DNA from: Macrosoma leucophasiata
Taxonomy: Eukaryota > Arthropoda > Insecta > Lepidoptera > Hedylidae
Assembly (NCBI GenBank): GCA_036365455.1
Contig: JAWQUS010000008.1
Coordinates: 21,187,501-21,251,500 of the forward strand
Direction: 5' to 3'
Length of the DNA stretch: 64,000 bases
Part shown: positions 10,801 to 24,800 of the stretch, piece by piece
Layout of the letters: each line of letters starts with the position of its first letter
How positions within the stretch are numbered: the first letter of the stretch is position 1
The notes under the pieces: generated by a model
The model's input: the letters and a program-made list of their open reading frames with translations, nothing else
What the model was told of the DNA's origin: nothing
Databases searched by the model: none
Program-made: the position numbers and the translations under genes

Positions 10801-13800
10801 ACTAAGTAAACTGTATAGGTACGTAGGAATATCCTATTATTTTGTAGTCAGATATTTAGAAGATATAAAGTTACCAACGCCCTATAGGTATAAAAGTAAT
10901 TTAATTCCTTTGCAGTAAATCTGAATTAGATTGGGATGAATGGTTGGAATTCTTAAGCGAATTATGCCAACTAAAGGAATACGATGAAGAGAAGACAAAA
11001 GAAACCCTGACCAACTGCGGGCTACCCGGTCAAACGCCTGTGGTCGTTCCTCAGTATAGGGACTTCTTTTTGACTTATAAACCTAAGGAGAAAACTTTGT
11101 TTTAGAATACCTACCCGAATTTTAATGATAGGTACTTATTTACTTATCTATTCATATCTGTTCTGAGATAAAATAATTATTATTTAATGCTGATTGCGTT
11201 ACTAAAACGTAGTATTTCCACATTTACGTCTTAATAAAATCCTAGACGAATAAAATTAGTTGAGTTTGATTTATGTAATACTTGTTTTATTTCATCTCAG
11301 TCACGTGGGCGATCGAGGCCTACTTACTCAGGTTAGATTATACTATTAAAAAAGGTTTATTCAGATCTAAAGAAAAAAGTTAAAAATGACTAAACAGATA
11401 ACAATCCAAATGTGGATGGATGGTTGCAGATGCCCAGGAAGACCAATACTGACCTACAATGAATTTGATCATGGTAGGAGTTCTGTCTGATGGTCTGGAT
11501 GGATTTGTCAAAAGTCTTAGGAATCGGCGTGCATGTATGCAGAGAATGATGTATGTAGACGAGGCACGTGGAGTATGTCAGGACCGGGATATCTGGCGCT
11601 CCACATTCTCTGCCTACCCCGTTAGGGACCTGGCGTGAAGATACATACATACATTAAAAAAATCTATATTCAGATATTTGTAGTTTAAATGTACATAATC
11701 ATTACTTAAAAGTAGCTTATCTAATGACAATAAAATTTAGAGCTTAACAGCGACAACAGAACCATCGATGTAGCTTATTAACTAGGTATAAGAATAGGTA
11801 CATAAGCCTTTTTTATGTAATGGAAGTGACAAACAAGCATGCAGTTCACATTGATATTAAGTGATGACTGCAGCCTAAAGACACCCACACAAAGACCATG
11901 GTCAAAATGCGGATGCGTTACCACTCCTGAGGCCTAAGATGCTATGCCTCTATGGCAGAAATTACAGGGCCGTACATTACCACCTGACCGGAACACGATA
12001 GTGTTGAACACTACCATTTAGCGGCAAGTATATTAGGTAATGCGGTGGTGCCTACGCCCGCGCGCTACTTCAGCCGCCGTCACTGGAGCTCTAGTGGTAG
12101 ACCACCAGAGTGGTGGCAACTGGGAAAATTTTGTCCCATTTGCCTCCGGTGGCAATCTAACAAAGGTAAGGGGCTTCAGACCCTATTTTTTCACTGAAAT
12201 TAATATTTGAAATCAACGCTGCGTTTCGGTCGCTTTGCAGATGTGTTGCCATCTCTGAGGCCGCAGATGTACCTATTGCCTCTGTGATTAATAGGTCTTA
12301 GGAATCGGCGTGCATGTATGAAGAGAATGATGAAGGTAGACGAGGCACGAGAGGTATGTCAGTATCGGGATATCTGGCGCTCTACACTCTCTGCCTACCC
12401 CGTTAGGGACCTGGCGTGAAGATACATACATACATACATACATAAATAGGTTTTAATAATTAGCGATTAAAAAACTGAACCATTAAATGGCCCCGTAATA
12501 ACTTATTACATATATACATATTATATAACAACTAAGGTGTCAAGGGTGGCAACGCATCCGCATTTTGGTCTCTGGTCTTTATGTAAGTGTCTATAGGTTG
12601 CAGACATCACTTAGCAGCAATGTGAACTGCACGCTTTTCTGCCACCTTCATTACATAAATAAAAACTGAACAGTACTAGTTGGCGGCAGATAGATTAGGA
12701 ACTCGGCAATGTCGCGATAGTAGTTATAATACGAATAGTAGTAATAATTACATACCTTAAGGAAGGCTGATTGGTTTGTGCTTATACCTATTTTGTTTGT
12801 GCCAATTGACAGGCCAATTTGCCTGTCATTTTTCTTTTAACAACTTTTCCTGTGAAATGAAGGAATGGAAAGCTTTTCCTCCTGTCTGTTTCCATATTTA
12901 GCTACTTATTTTTTTTGTAATTCTCATAAACCTAAAAGGAAAAATTCATTATTTTCAATAATAATCGTAAACTCTCTAGTGATTGCTTCTCGGAATAAGA
13001 AAGAATACATACGAAGATTCTTATTGAGCTCTTCTATAGACTGCTTAATTAAGTATACGAGTGTTTTGTTTGTTTCATAAAAATAAGATGAAATAAATTC
13101 TACTCGAACGGAATAAAATCATTGTGTGCTTGAAATAAGTAGATAAGTACCTATCTACCCACTGATTTGGAATAACTTGTTTACGTAAACAACCTTGTAT
13201 ATGATCCCAAAGATGGGCACGCGCAATATATGTAACTAAAATTCGACAACGACACTTACATAATATATATAATACATCGCTCCTAAAATATAGTGTAGCA
13301 TTTTATAACAAGATCCCATCCGGGATTGCTGAACTCACCGATAGTAAGTTCAAAGCATTAATGAAACTCGAGGACTATCTCAAGGATAGAAATGTTTCGC
13401 TAAATGCTGATCTAGTTCCACAAGGTTGTTAAATATAATAATCAAAGTGATATTATATTGTTAATTTTAAAATTTGTTTAAATTATGGAAAATTGTAAAA
13501 TTATGCCTAAGAAATATTTTTAAGAGAGCTTTTTTTGCGCAGGTTTTAGGAATGACAAAGAATTAATCTTTTTCTTTTCTCTTTACTCTTTGTTATCAGT
13601 TTGTGATAGGGAAAATGAGACATTCTACTGATATACTTGTAGCGTCCACTACATTAAGGCGCCAACTAGTGGAATACAATGAAACCTTACAGTACTTGTC
13701 TAGTACGATAGATGACGTGCAGTCAAATTACATCGCACATACGAAGATTTCTCAAGAGTTGGCATATATACAACTTCCCAACGTCAACCGTTGGGCCGCG

Positions 13801-16800
13801 GCCCGCCAGGCGCTACCAACTCGCCTGGTTGGAGGATCCTCCCTTTTCGCCGGAGGAACATTTCCACCCGTTCCTCCACATACTTATTTACCTTACTACA
13901 ATAAATATTATACCTATTTAGGTTTATCTTAGTGATATTCTTGACTTTAAACAACATGTAACGGAAATAACGCACACTTTTGTAATAAGGTGGCGCCTAC
14001 GCCCGCGAGCTCCTTCACTGGAGCTCTACGACCTTTATTTAATAAACACTTGAAATTTTTTGAATTTTACCAAAAGTGGGCTTTTTTCAGGTCTGACCTA
14101 CTGTAAAGCAGTCTTCGACGGTTACCTTTGCTGGCCGCCAACACCAGAAGGTGAACTTACCACCCAGAAATGTCCACCTGTTCGATTGAGCGACACCAGA
14201 CGTAAGACTCTTTTTTAATTTTGAAGTAGATTTATTGTTAGGGTAGAATTTTCTTTACCTACTTTTCAAACACATTTCATAATCAAAAGGAAACAGTGGT
14301 ACCTAGTCGATAGTATAAAAAATAAAACTATCTGTAAAATTCTCAAACCTATTTATGGTTCTTCCTAATGAAAACCTATGTTTTTTTTTTCAGTTAAAGA
14401 AATAAAAGACTTTTATACACAGATAGATTAGTTTTAATAATATAGGTATAGATTTAGGTAGACATATTTTTTGTACAGAGATCCTACCTATACTTACCTA
14501 TTTATGGTTTTAACTTATTATATTATGATGATACTTTTCATTTAGGTAAGTAATGTAGGTAACATTTGACCCATACAAAGTCGGGGCGGACCGCTAGTAG
14601 GTACTTACATTATAAGACCAATATAAGATTGATCTTCAACAAATTTTTTTTGTCATTTTTACTATTCCGTTATCTTCAGTTATTCCTTTTGCTCTATTTT
14701 TTTTGTTTGTTTCCTCTTGTTATTGTTGACTTTTGTTACTGTCAGTATTTTTTCCATTTTATTCCATTTAAAGGTCAAGCGTATCGAGAGTGCGGCCCGG
14801 ACGGAAATTGGGTGGGTGCAACTAACAATATCTCAAAGCCCCAAGGATGGACCAATTACACTGTATGTTTTCCACAAGAAGTACAACGATTCGTTGCTGA
14901 TATATATGAAAAAAATACTGAGGATGCTAAGGTTTGGTAACAAAGTACCTATACAACATGTAACGGGAATAATGTACACTTTGAAACACCCCGATCAGAA
15001 AATCCAATTATTATCATAATACATGGACTGAAATTACATAATTATGTATTAAATATTTTTTATTAAAGAAATAAGTTGTCCTCAATTTGTACGAATCGTA
15101 TGCACACCCTACTCATATTACCCTACTGCAATACCTACGGCCGCACATAAAACACAAACCTACTCACACACGCACACTGTCGCAATGTAGCGTAACCTGC
15201 GCACCCCTATTTAACACTAGCTAGTAATAAGATTAATTTTCACTATTTTATTTCTTAAATTATTATCTTTATAAATATGCACGTTCATTAGAACTCGTTG
15301 AGACTAGCATTTTTTTTTTTTTGGATAGACGTAAGTCTTATTTTTGTTTGTTTTTACTACTTGTGACTGTTCACCAAATGGGTTTAACCATATGGGCAAA
15401 AAATGGAAAGAAAAATTTGACTTCAGGCGTGACTCGAACTCGCGGCCTACTGGGAATCTAGTCCAGCCGCTCTTCCAATTAGGCTACTGAAGTCCTGCCC
15501 GATTTGTCAAATCTTTCCTTCACATTTATTGCATTGCTTTATGGTAGCAGCAGCGTTTAAATATATTTCACAAGCATGTGTTAATGCGAAATAATATAAA
15601 ACAATCATATTGGGCAAAACCATAATTTACTTAATTTTGGGATAAAATATTACCTGTAATTAAAATGCCTAAAATCGATTTTATTTTATTCAGATCTTCG
15701 ATTCTGAATAAAATAGTTTCGGGTTGTACGTTTAATCCTGTTACACGTTGTTTTTATTGCCACAGAATGGACGGTCTAGAATAACTACTGCTGGACAAAA
15801 GGCTTCCTTAAAAGTGGACATGCCATAATCGCCACGCTTGACAATGGCGGTAGTTTTGTCGCGGTACTCTGCTGCTCACCCCACGATATTGTAGGTATTT
15901 ACTACCGCCGTATTGGGAGATTTGAGCGACTTTGTTCGCTTGATTGACTGCACTAGCGGTAGAACTCTCGTCCACAAGTGGGCAGTGGGTCATGTCTCTA
16001 CGCTAGGAAGTCGTATTTATTTTTATGAAATAATAATTAAACCGACACAAATGGAGTAAAAGCTAATGGTGGTAGAGCTCCAGTGACGGAGCTCGGCGGG
16101 CGTAGGCACCACCGCATTACCTTATATACTTGGCGCTAAATGGTAGTGTTCAGCACTATCGTGTTCCGGTCAGGTGGCATTATACGGCCCTGTTATTACC
16201 GGCACAGAGGCCTCAGGAGTGGTAACGCATTTGCATTTTGACCTTGGTCTTTGTCTGGGTGTCTGTCTATAGGCTGCAGTTATCACTTAACATCAATGTG
16301 AAGCGCAAGTAGAAGCGCCCATGTCTCACTAGTGATATAGTATAAAAAAATAGTGGCGTGCCTATTGCCATTTTCGGGTTCAAACGCCAAACTCCGAAGA
16401 TGGCACTGGGAAACACTCTAATAATGCAAAATCCCAACACCACCTACCGCGCGAGTTGGGGATCGAACCTATGATCATCGACCCATGATGAGGTAGTAAG
16501 TAGTGGCATGCTAACGCTAGACTGCTGAGTCGTATTTTTTTTATTACAGCAAAAGTTCATCATAGCACAAAATACACGATACCTAGAAATAGCAGGCTTC
16601 AGTATATCCGTCATTGCTCTGGTTTTGTCACTGCACATTTTCAATTATTACAGGTAAGTTACATTTGTTTCTTCCACGGAATTATCTATTCTGTGGTTTC
16701 TTCCATGTCATAATTTTATGATTTCAATCAATCACCTTGCGGTAAATGTCTTTTAAGTATGACTTTACTTTGACTTGAAATCGAACTTTTAACGCTTATT

Positions 16801-18153
16801 TTGTTAGCCCTTTGCGGTCGCCATTTGCCTGGGGAAGTATGTGAGACATTTCAACAATCATCTGTCATATTACTATGATAAACTGTGGAAAATTGACTTC
16901 GGTAAACTGGAACCACGCTACCAAGCGGAGTCTTTTTTATATTAAGGCATCGCTATTACGCATATTGCCAGTGTAAAAAGATATTTCGTATTCGTAATAT
17001 GCAGCGTAAAAGTCAGAGTGAGTCAGTCAATTTATCAGTCCGTCAGTCAGTCACAGTCAGTAATTCGATTAAAGCGATGGCTACTTTACCAGAACATTTA
17101 CAATGAAGTTTTGGAGGCAACCCGAAAAAACGTGTTTTCGCACTGTTATTCTATTTCACTATACACGAGCACTGTAATAAGCCTATATCAAACAAAATGC
17201 CACCAACTTTATTTAATACTAGCTGTGCCCGCGACTTCGTCTACGTGAGAAAAAGTATGATTGTTCAGTATCTACCCGGACGAAGTCGTGGGCGCAGCTA
17301 GTATAAAAGAAGGGTAAGTTACTCCTTCTTACATCAGCTATCTGCCAGTGAAAGTCCCGTCAAAGTCGGAGACACTCAAATTCTATGTATTTGTATGTAG
17401 TTATGTATGTATGTATGGTTGTATGGAGATAAAAGTAGCTCAAGTTACTCCTTATTATATCAGCTATCTGCCAGTGAAAGTCCCGTCAAAATCGGACACT
17501 CAAATTCTGTTTATTTGTATGTAGGTATGTATGTATGGATGTATGGAGATAAAAGTAGCCTCAGTTAGTAATTATCACATCAGCTATCTGCCAGTGAAAG
17601 TCCCGTCAAAGTCGAAGACACTCCAATTCTTCTTATTTGTATGTAGGTATGTATGTATGTATGTATGGATGTATGGAGATAAAAGTAGCCTAAGTTACTC
17701 CTTGTTACATCAGCTACCTACCCATGGAAGTCCCGTCAAAGTCGGATACACTCCAATTCTACTTATTTGTATGTAGGTATGTATGTATGTATGGATGTAT
17801 GGAGATAAAAGTAGCCTAAGTTACTCCTTGTTACATCAGCTACCTACCCGTGGAAGAGCCGTCAAATTCGGATACACTCCAATTCTACTTATATGTATGC
17901 AGGTATGTATGTATGTATGGATGTATGGAGATAAAAGTAGCCTAAGTTACTCCTTGTTACATCAGCTACCTACCCGTGGAAGTCCCGTCAAATTCGGATA
18001 CACTCCAATTCTACTTATTTGTATGCAGGTATGTATGTATGTATGGATGTATGGAGATAAAAGTAGTCTAACTTACTCCTTATCACATCAGCTATCTGCC
18101 AGCGAAAGTCCAGTCAAAATCGGTTCAACCGTTCCCAAGATTAGCCCCGCCAA

Positions 18154-18185
<32 letters not shown>

Positions 18186-18846
18186 GCAAAAATTGTTAAA
18201 AATGTTGTTTTGGTATATGTACCGTGTATACATACATATGCGTTTAGTAAAAAGCGGGTATTTTAATATTACAAACAGACACTCCAATTTTATTTATTTG
18301 TATGTATATAGATTTATTATGGAAGCTACAATATAACATAAGACCTAAAAATTCTGTGAACATTTTAAGCGTCTACATAATAGCGGTAGAAGAAATACAT
18401 ATTTTGTGAAAAATGTTAGCTTTCTAGCTATCACTATTTATGATATACAGCCTGGTGACAGTCAGACGCACGGACAGACAGCGGAGGATTAATTATCCGT
18501 AGAGTTCGTTTTTACCTATTAGGTACGAAACTCCCTAAAAGATAGAACTAAGATACAGAATAGCTTAAAAATATTCGATACGATTCTTTAAATTTACATA
18601 ACTTTTTTATTTCTTTCTGAACCGATTCACATGAAACAAACACTAAATGTTAAGTGAAACTTACCACAATATATTAGTGAAAGCCGCAAATCGAATAAGC
18701 CGTTTCTGATATTAGCGTGCACAAACAAACAGATAAACAGACATTTTTCCAGGATAAAAAGTACCCAGTGTTGTGCGCCAAAGGTTAAAGTATAATTATA
18801 CCAAGTTTCATTGTAATCGGACCGGTAGTTTTTAAATGATGCTTGA

Positions 18847-18877
<31 letters not shown>

Positions 18878-21800
18878 AAAAAAAATCTCATCACATATTT
18901 GTGTTCGGTATCGATCTAGTAACATCCCCTGGTATTTATTTTTTCAATATTTTTAATGTACAGAATTTACACTTCTACAGATTTATTATAAGTATATATA
19001 ACTCAAAAATACACCCAGAAAAGGAAATAAAATAAGAGCAACGCCTCTTTCAAGGTTCCCGCCAAAACCGGGGAGTGTCTTGTCCTAATACTTTAGTACA
19101 GATAGATCAATGAGATTAATCCAATTTTTGTGACAATTACTTGAGTTGTCACGTCTAAAGCACTGCTTTAAAGCTACTTTCTATAGATGACTTTTCAAAA
19201 TTATTTGTGTCAGAAATATAGCTTACTAGCAGCCCCGACAAACTTCGTATAAACTTAGAAATTTATTAAATGTAATGTTTACAAATTAAAAAAATGGATT
19301 CCCACCATTTTTTTTTATTTTGTAAATTAAATCATAATTATTATTAATTAATATTCATTTAATGGACATTGAATCATAATCAAAAAATGTAATGTTTACA
19401 AAATAAAAAAAATGGTGGGCATCAGCTATACTATTTAGGGATATAAAAATATACTACAACCGATTCTCATACTCGAGGGCGTAGGCATCACCATATTACC
19501 TATCTGTCGCCAAATGGTAGTGTTCAGCACTATCGTGTTCCGCATAGATGGTAATGTAGGTATAACCCTGTAATACCTATCTATCACAGAGACATAACAA
19601 CTAAGGTCTCAGGGATGGAAACTGCATTCTGACCTCTGGACTTTACGTGGGTGTAGGCGTGGGTTATAGGCTGCAGTCATCACTTAACATCAATGTGAAC
19701 TGTATGCTTGTGTGCCACCTTCATTACATGAAATAAATATTAAACAAATCAGTACCAATTAAAACCTTTTGATCCGTGCCAATTTAAAATATTTGAGAAT
19801 CTGCTCAAATTGGATAACTGGAGGCTTTTTAACCACTTTTCATTTGAAGGGCACTCGCGAATACTCGCACCAGGATACACAAGAATCTATTTTCGGCGAT
19901 GCTGATCCAAGTGTTGATAAGGCTCACTGTGTACATCGATCAGGCTCTCGTGAGGAAGGAGCTTGAAGAAAAGTATACTTATGAAAATATAACTACGCGG
20001 GGTATTGACAACATAGTAAGTAGTTACACTATTTTATGGGTGGATTTATTCTATTGGTGTTTATTGTGATGTCTTTTTAAGCTAAATTGCATAGAGGCAC
20101 ACGGGCCACCGGTTGCGACGGGCCCTCTGTCAAAGTAAGCTCAAGTGGACCGAGATGTTTAAATGTGTGCGTGAAATTGTTTATGTATTTTGTTAAAGTC
20201 AAGGTATGAGTTTCGTAGTAATAGACGATTTTTGTTGTGTGTGTGTGAGTCACACAAATTTCCTTCCGCAAAAAATGACAGACTGTGTTTTGCGTCGGTA
20301 ATAAACGCTACTCTCCTCCGGTCGGCATGTGGCCCGTGTTGCTCTATGCTAAATTGATTTCAAGCAGAACTTTTAAAGATTTTTAAATAATTAAGGATGA
20401 CCTCTATGAAGATACCTATCTAGAGTTTCTAATTGAAACTATGTTGTATACAAGATGTCCACAGCTGGACAAATTTGGGCATTCTATTGGTGTCAGAGTT
20501 TCAGTGTAGGAGCCCGAGGGCGTAGGCAGTGCCTACGTCCTCAAGCATTACTATATGTGCCGTCAAATGGTAGTGTCTAGCACTATCATATATATATACA
20601 TATCTAGGTCTCAGGGGTAGCAACGCATTTGCATTTTAACCTCTGGTCTTTGTGTGGGTGTTAAAAGGCTGCTGAAAATAGAAAATATTAGATAATGATT
20701 GCTAAAACTTCACGGACATTATTGGGAAATAATTCTTACTGCATATTATACGTATCTATTACGATGAATCCTTTTGAGCTTTTTAGAGTCCAATAAAAGA
20801 AGTTCAAAGGGCACTCGATACGCCAGTGGAAGAACAATTGCGACTCGAAATCATTGAAAGTTGCAAACTTTTAGATATCGATAACATATATTTTATTAGG
20901 TATATCGCCCACGTATCGTCTAATATGTACCTATATAGATTATAAGTGGAGATACCAATAGAAATATTAAAAAATTGAGGGTAAGTGGTAAAAAAATTTG
21001 GAGTGGACCACCCTTAACATTTTAGGATAAACAAATATTCTACATCCGATTCTCATACCTAACAAATAATACACTTCATTGTCATCGATTAAGACGTTTA
21101 GGTTACGTAGTGTTATTACATAGATATTCTCTGGTACTGTTACAAACACTGTGACACGAGAATTTTATGTATTAAAATTATAGTAGAAACATACTCTACC
21201 ATTTGAAGAGAATTACGTGGTATTTTCACACTTTAACGTTACTTCACACCTAGATCTCAGTAGAACCAGAGACTACTACTACTAGATTACTGAGCCTACC
21301 TATGGTAGGCTCAGGTATGGTGGTATCAGAAATGAAAAAAATATCCGTAAAGATTCTTTTGCCAGAAAAAAAGTATGTAGTGATACTGTTTTTACCTACT
21401 CTTTTAAAGTAAGATACGGATCGTAGTCCGTCAGATATATCTATTTCTTCTCAGGAACTCTTGGAGATGTAAAATTAAAGTTGTAGGTACTTTAGTATTT
21501 TAGTAGGTATTTTATTTTTATTTATTTTATTTAACTTTGGAAATTAAAAAAAAAAATGGAAAGAAAATATTTTTTTTTTTCGGTATTTTAGGAGTATAGC
21601 TGCCAGGCTAGTTAACGTGAGGTCGCAGATTCGATTCCTGCCCGAAGTCAAATTTTTCTGTCCAATTTTTCTTTAAAATCTGAACTCTCTGGAATCAAAA
21701 AATTAAAACGGAAGTTAAGTAGGTATGAAGTACATCTATTGTTCTTAAGAAAGTCTTTTTACAGTAAACATATTTTAAATACCAGAGAACGCATGTATGA

Positions 21801-24800
21801 ATAGAATGATGAAGATAGAAGAAGCACGGAAGGTATGTCAGGACCGAGATATCTAGCGCTCCACACTCTCTGCCTACCGTGAGGGACCTGGCGTGAAGAT
21901 ACATACACAAATACCAGAGAATGTTCTTTACGTTCCCTGGATAATATTTCAAGGCCGTTTTACTTTGTATCTTCTTTCATTTTATTTTTGTACAATTTTA
22001 TTACTTTCATTCAAATATAAGGTCATATGGAATTCGATTATAGTTTTATAAAATTGCAGCCGTATCTATGCGAGGCGTCTTACATCATGATGGAGTATGC
22101 TATCACGGCAATGTTCGTATGGATGCTCATAGAGGGCGCGTACCTGCACTCCGTGATCACCAACAGCACCATGCGGGCGAGGATTCGGTACGACACCTGC
22201 TTCGTCATCGGATGGGGCATCCCTTTTGTGATCACGGTCGTTTGGGCGGTTGTCAATGGTACCGTCGACAAGGACAACATATTGGCGTAAGATATTTTTA
22301 CAAAATTATGTTCTCATTACTTCCTGGTTTCCTTATTTCTTAAAAACTTATTCTTAGAAAATATCCACATCAGTTTTTACAACTTTTGATGATGGGGCTT
22401 AAGGATTGTCGTTAGCCTGCAATGGCTAAGGACAATACTAATCTTTTCGTATTCTTTCTATGTAGAAAGTTGATCAAAGTTGGACAATTTGGACATACTT
22501 CCAATCCGAGCCATTGGAACTTGTCCTTTTCTCATTATTAACATTGACACAAATCCTTTTTCATCGTGGACGCTATCGAAATACTTGCCTTGATTAATAC
22601 ATTCTGTTCTGTTGTAGTTGCTGGTTTGGTTACAACTTTAGCAACATATATTGGATTGTTGAGCTACCCCGTTTGGCAGCTGTTACGGTATGTAAATTTG
22701 AAGTTTATGCTGTTTCAATCCCAACTCTAATCTAGCCAAATGAAAAAGGGCAAGTATCTACCACTTACCAGTTAAGAGTCTACATGCCCTCAGGATGTTA
22801 CAAGCTTACAAGAAATCTAACACCGAACCGATGCAAAATTAGGTCGATATCCAACTTGGCGAAGAAATATACCTATAGAGTCTCGCGGAGGTTCGTATGA
22901 ATATGCAATATGCAATTTTCGTCGCTGTTAGTCATATTGAACAAAATCTTTAAAACTTAAAATTCCAAGTCGTTTGCTTAGTCGTTTCATTGAATGGCTG
23001 AATATGATTGCATATCATTCAGGCCGTTAGTTGAACGTCGCCTTTTAGTAAAGAGACTAGGTAGTTCATTGAACGGCTAATTAAGCTACTTAGTTGGCAG
23101 CGACATAAGATTTAAGACGGGCTATAAATTACCATGTAGGTAACCGGAATACGATGGTGCTAAACTCTACCGTTTGGCGGCAGATAGCTGAGTTGCGGTT
23201 GAGACTATCCCATTGAGGTCTTACATCACTATTAACAGTGAGAAAGTAAAATTAAAATTTCACAAGAAGTATGTCAACATACTTAAAGCAAAACATATCG
23301 TTGTTAGGCCTAATCATAATCGGACTTCGTCTCATTTTTTAACAGGTTAACGCTCTACTACTTTTAAGGATATTAATTGTGCTGGTCAATAAACTACATT
23401 CTTCTCAAACTAGTGAAACTAGAAAAATCGGGTGAGTCATATTTTACGCTATAATTTAGTTCCGTAAAATATCTATCTGCCATCGAAGATTTCCGGATAT
23501 TCAAAACCAAAACCGTGCTAAAGTTCGTTCACGTTAAGAATGCAGCGAGTCATCAGTGCAACTTCAGGGTAAAGGTGTATTCACCGTGGTGTTCATAATA
23601 CAAACAAATTATGTTTTAAAATTAAGTTTAACTGATTTATAAAATATTTGGTATATTAAGATTCATTCAACATCTACTATTGATGTAAGAATACATCAAT
23701 AGTATTTAATATACAATAAATTTTAATCTGTTTTTAAGATTCCGTACCTTAAAAGAAAAAAAGGAACCCTTATAGGATCACTCGAGCGTCTGTCTGTCTG
23801 TCTGTCTGTCCGTCTGTCACAGCCAATTTGCTCCGAAACTACTCTACCGATTGAGTTGAATTTTGATGAATATATGTAAATTGGTGACCCAAAGATGAAC
23901 ACGTCAAGTAAAATAATAAATTTTAAACAGGTTCGGGGGGATTTACCTCCCGAACGTGGCCCACGTTCGGGGCGTAAATCAGAAGATTAAAAAAAAAAAT
24001 TTTTATAATTTTTGCATAAACAAATTTGAAGTTATTTAAGAAAGACGACAAAAATTGACCATTCTCCCCCGCCCCCTATCTCCGAAACTACTGAACTTAA
24101 AATTTTGAAAAAAATATGGAAAATGGTTCTTTGCCTATAAATTACTGGAAAACCTATAAGAAGTTTGAGTATTCAAATTAAATCGAAAATTCTTAATAAT
24201 ATAACCCCCCCTGGCGGTACCACCGTAACCGCTATGTCCCTGCATTTTAAATCTGTAATATTTTCGAAAATATTTATTTTAATTACGGCACCCTCACCAC
24301 GTGAGTCGAACTCGCACTTGTCCGGTTTTTTTTGTACTAAAACGTCCATAGTCTTATTTAAATCACATTGTTTAAAGTACTGAAAAATGTTATTAATTAC
24401 TATTCTTTCTCTGCTATATGCCTTCCTATTATCAAATCACTTTTATTTAAACGAATAAGCGACATATTCATTCAAAACAGCTACTCTGAAAGAACAGGTC
24501 ACAATCGTTGCATTTGAAAGTATTCGTTTAACTCAGTGATTCCCAAAGTGGTCTATATCGACCCCTGGGGGTCTATGACAAAGTAAAAGGGGTCTGAGTC
24601 AGCGAAAATAAATTTGGGGGTCCATGAAATGAAAATGGGGGTCCACGATAATGGATCTCAACACATACACTGATAGTACCAATTTACTTACATCATACCA
24701 GTGATTCCCAAAGTGGTCCATGGAAGACTCGATGGGGGTCTACGTAGGCGTGAATAAATAATGGAAATATGGGAATGTGATATAAATGTAGCAAGGACGG

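Noticed and set aside
15422..15495. A minus-strand tRNA gene
   Set aside because: tRNA-like boxes, but the sequence recurs as SINE B at 21.6 and 47.4 kb and stems are imperfect.
18150..18190. CRISPR-like short repeats (cagacagacag runs)
   Set aside because: Simple CAGA microsatellite within repeat E, no spacers.
17783..18199. 138-codon open frame with repeated MYVWMYGDKSSLSYSLLHQL-type units
   Set aside because: It is the translation of the 126-bp minisatellite; the unit length is a multiple of three, which keeps the frame open by itself.
20787..20859. Possible receptor exon in extracellular loop 1 (open frame after tttttag)
   Set aside because: It was only needed if exon f began at 22022. 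Using the acceptor at 22059 joins exons e and f in phase with a conserved-looking junction, and this stretch has a poor donor.
22080..22280. Minus-strand open frame opposite receptor exon f
   Set aside because: A shadow of the coding exon in GC-richer sequence.
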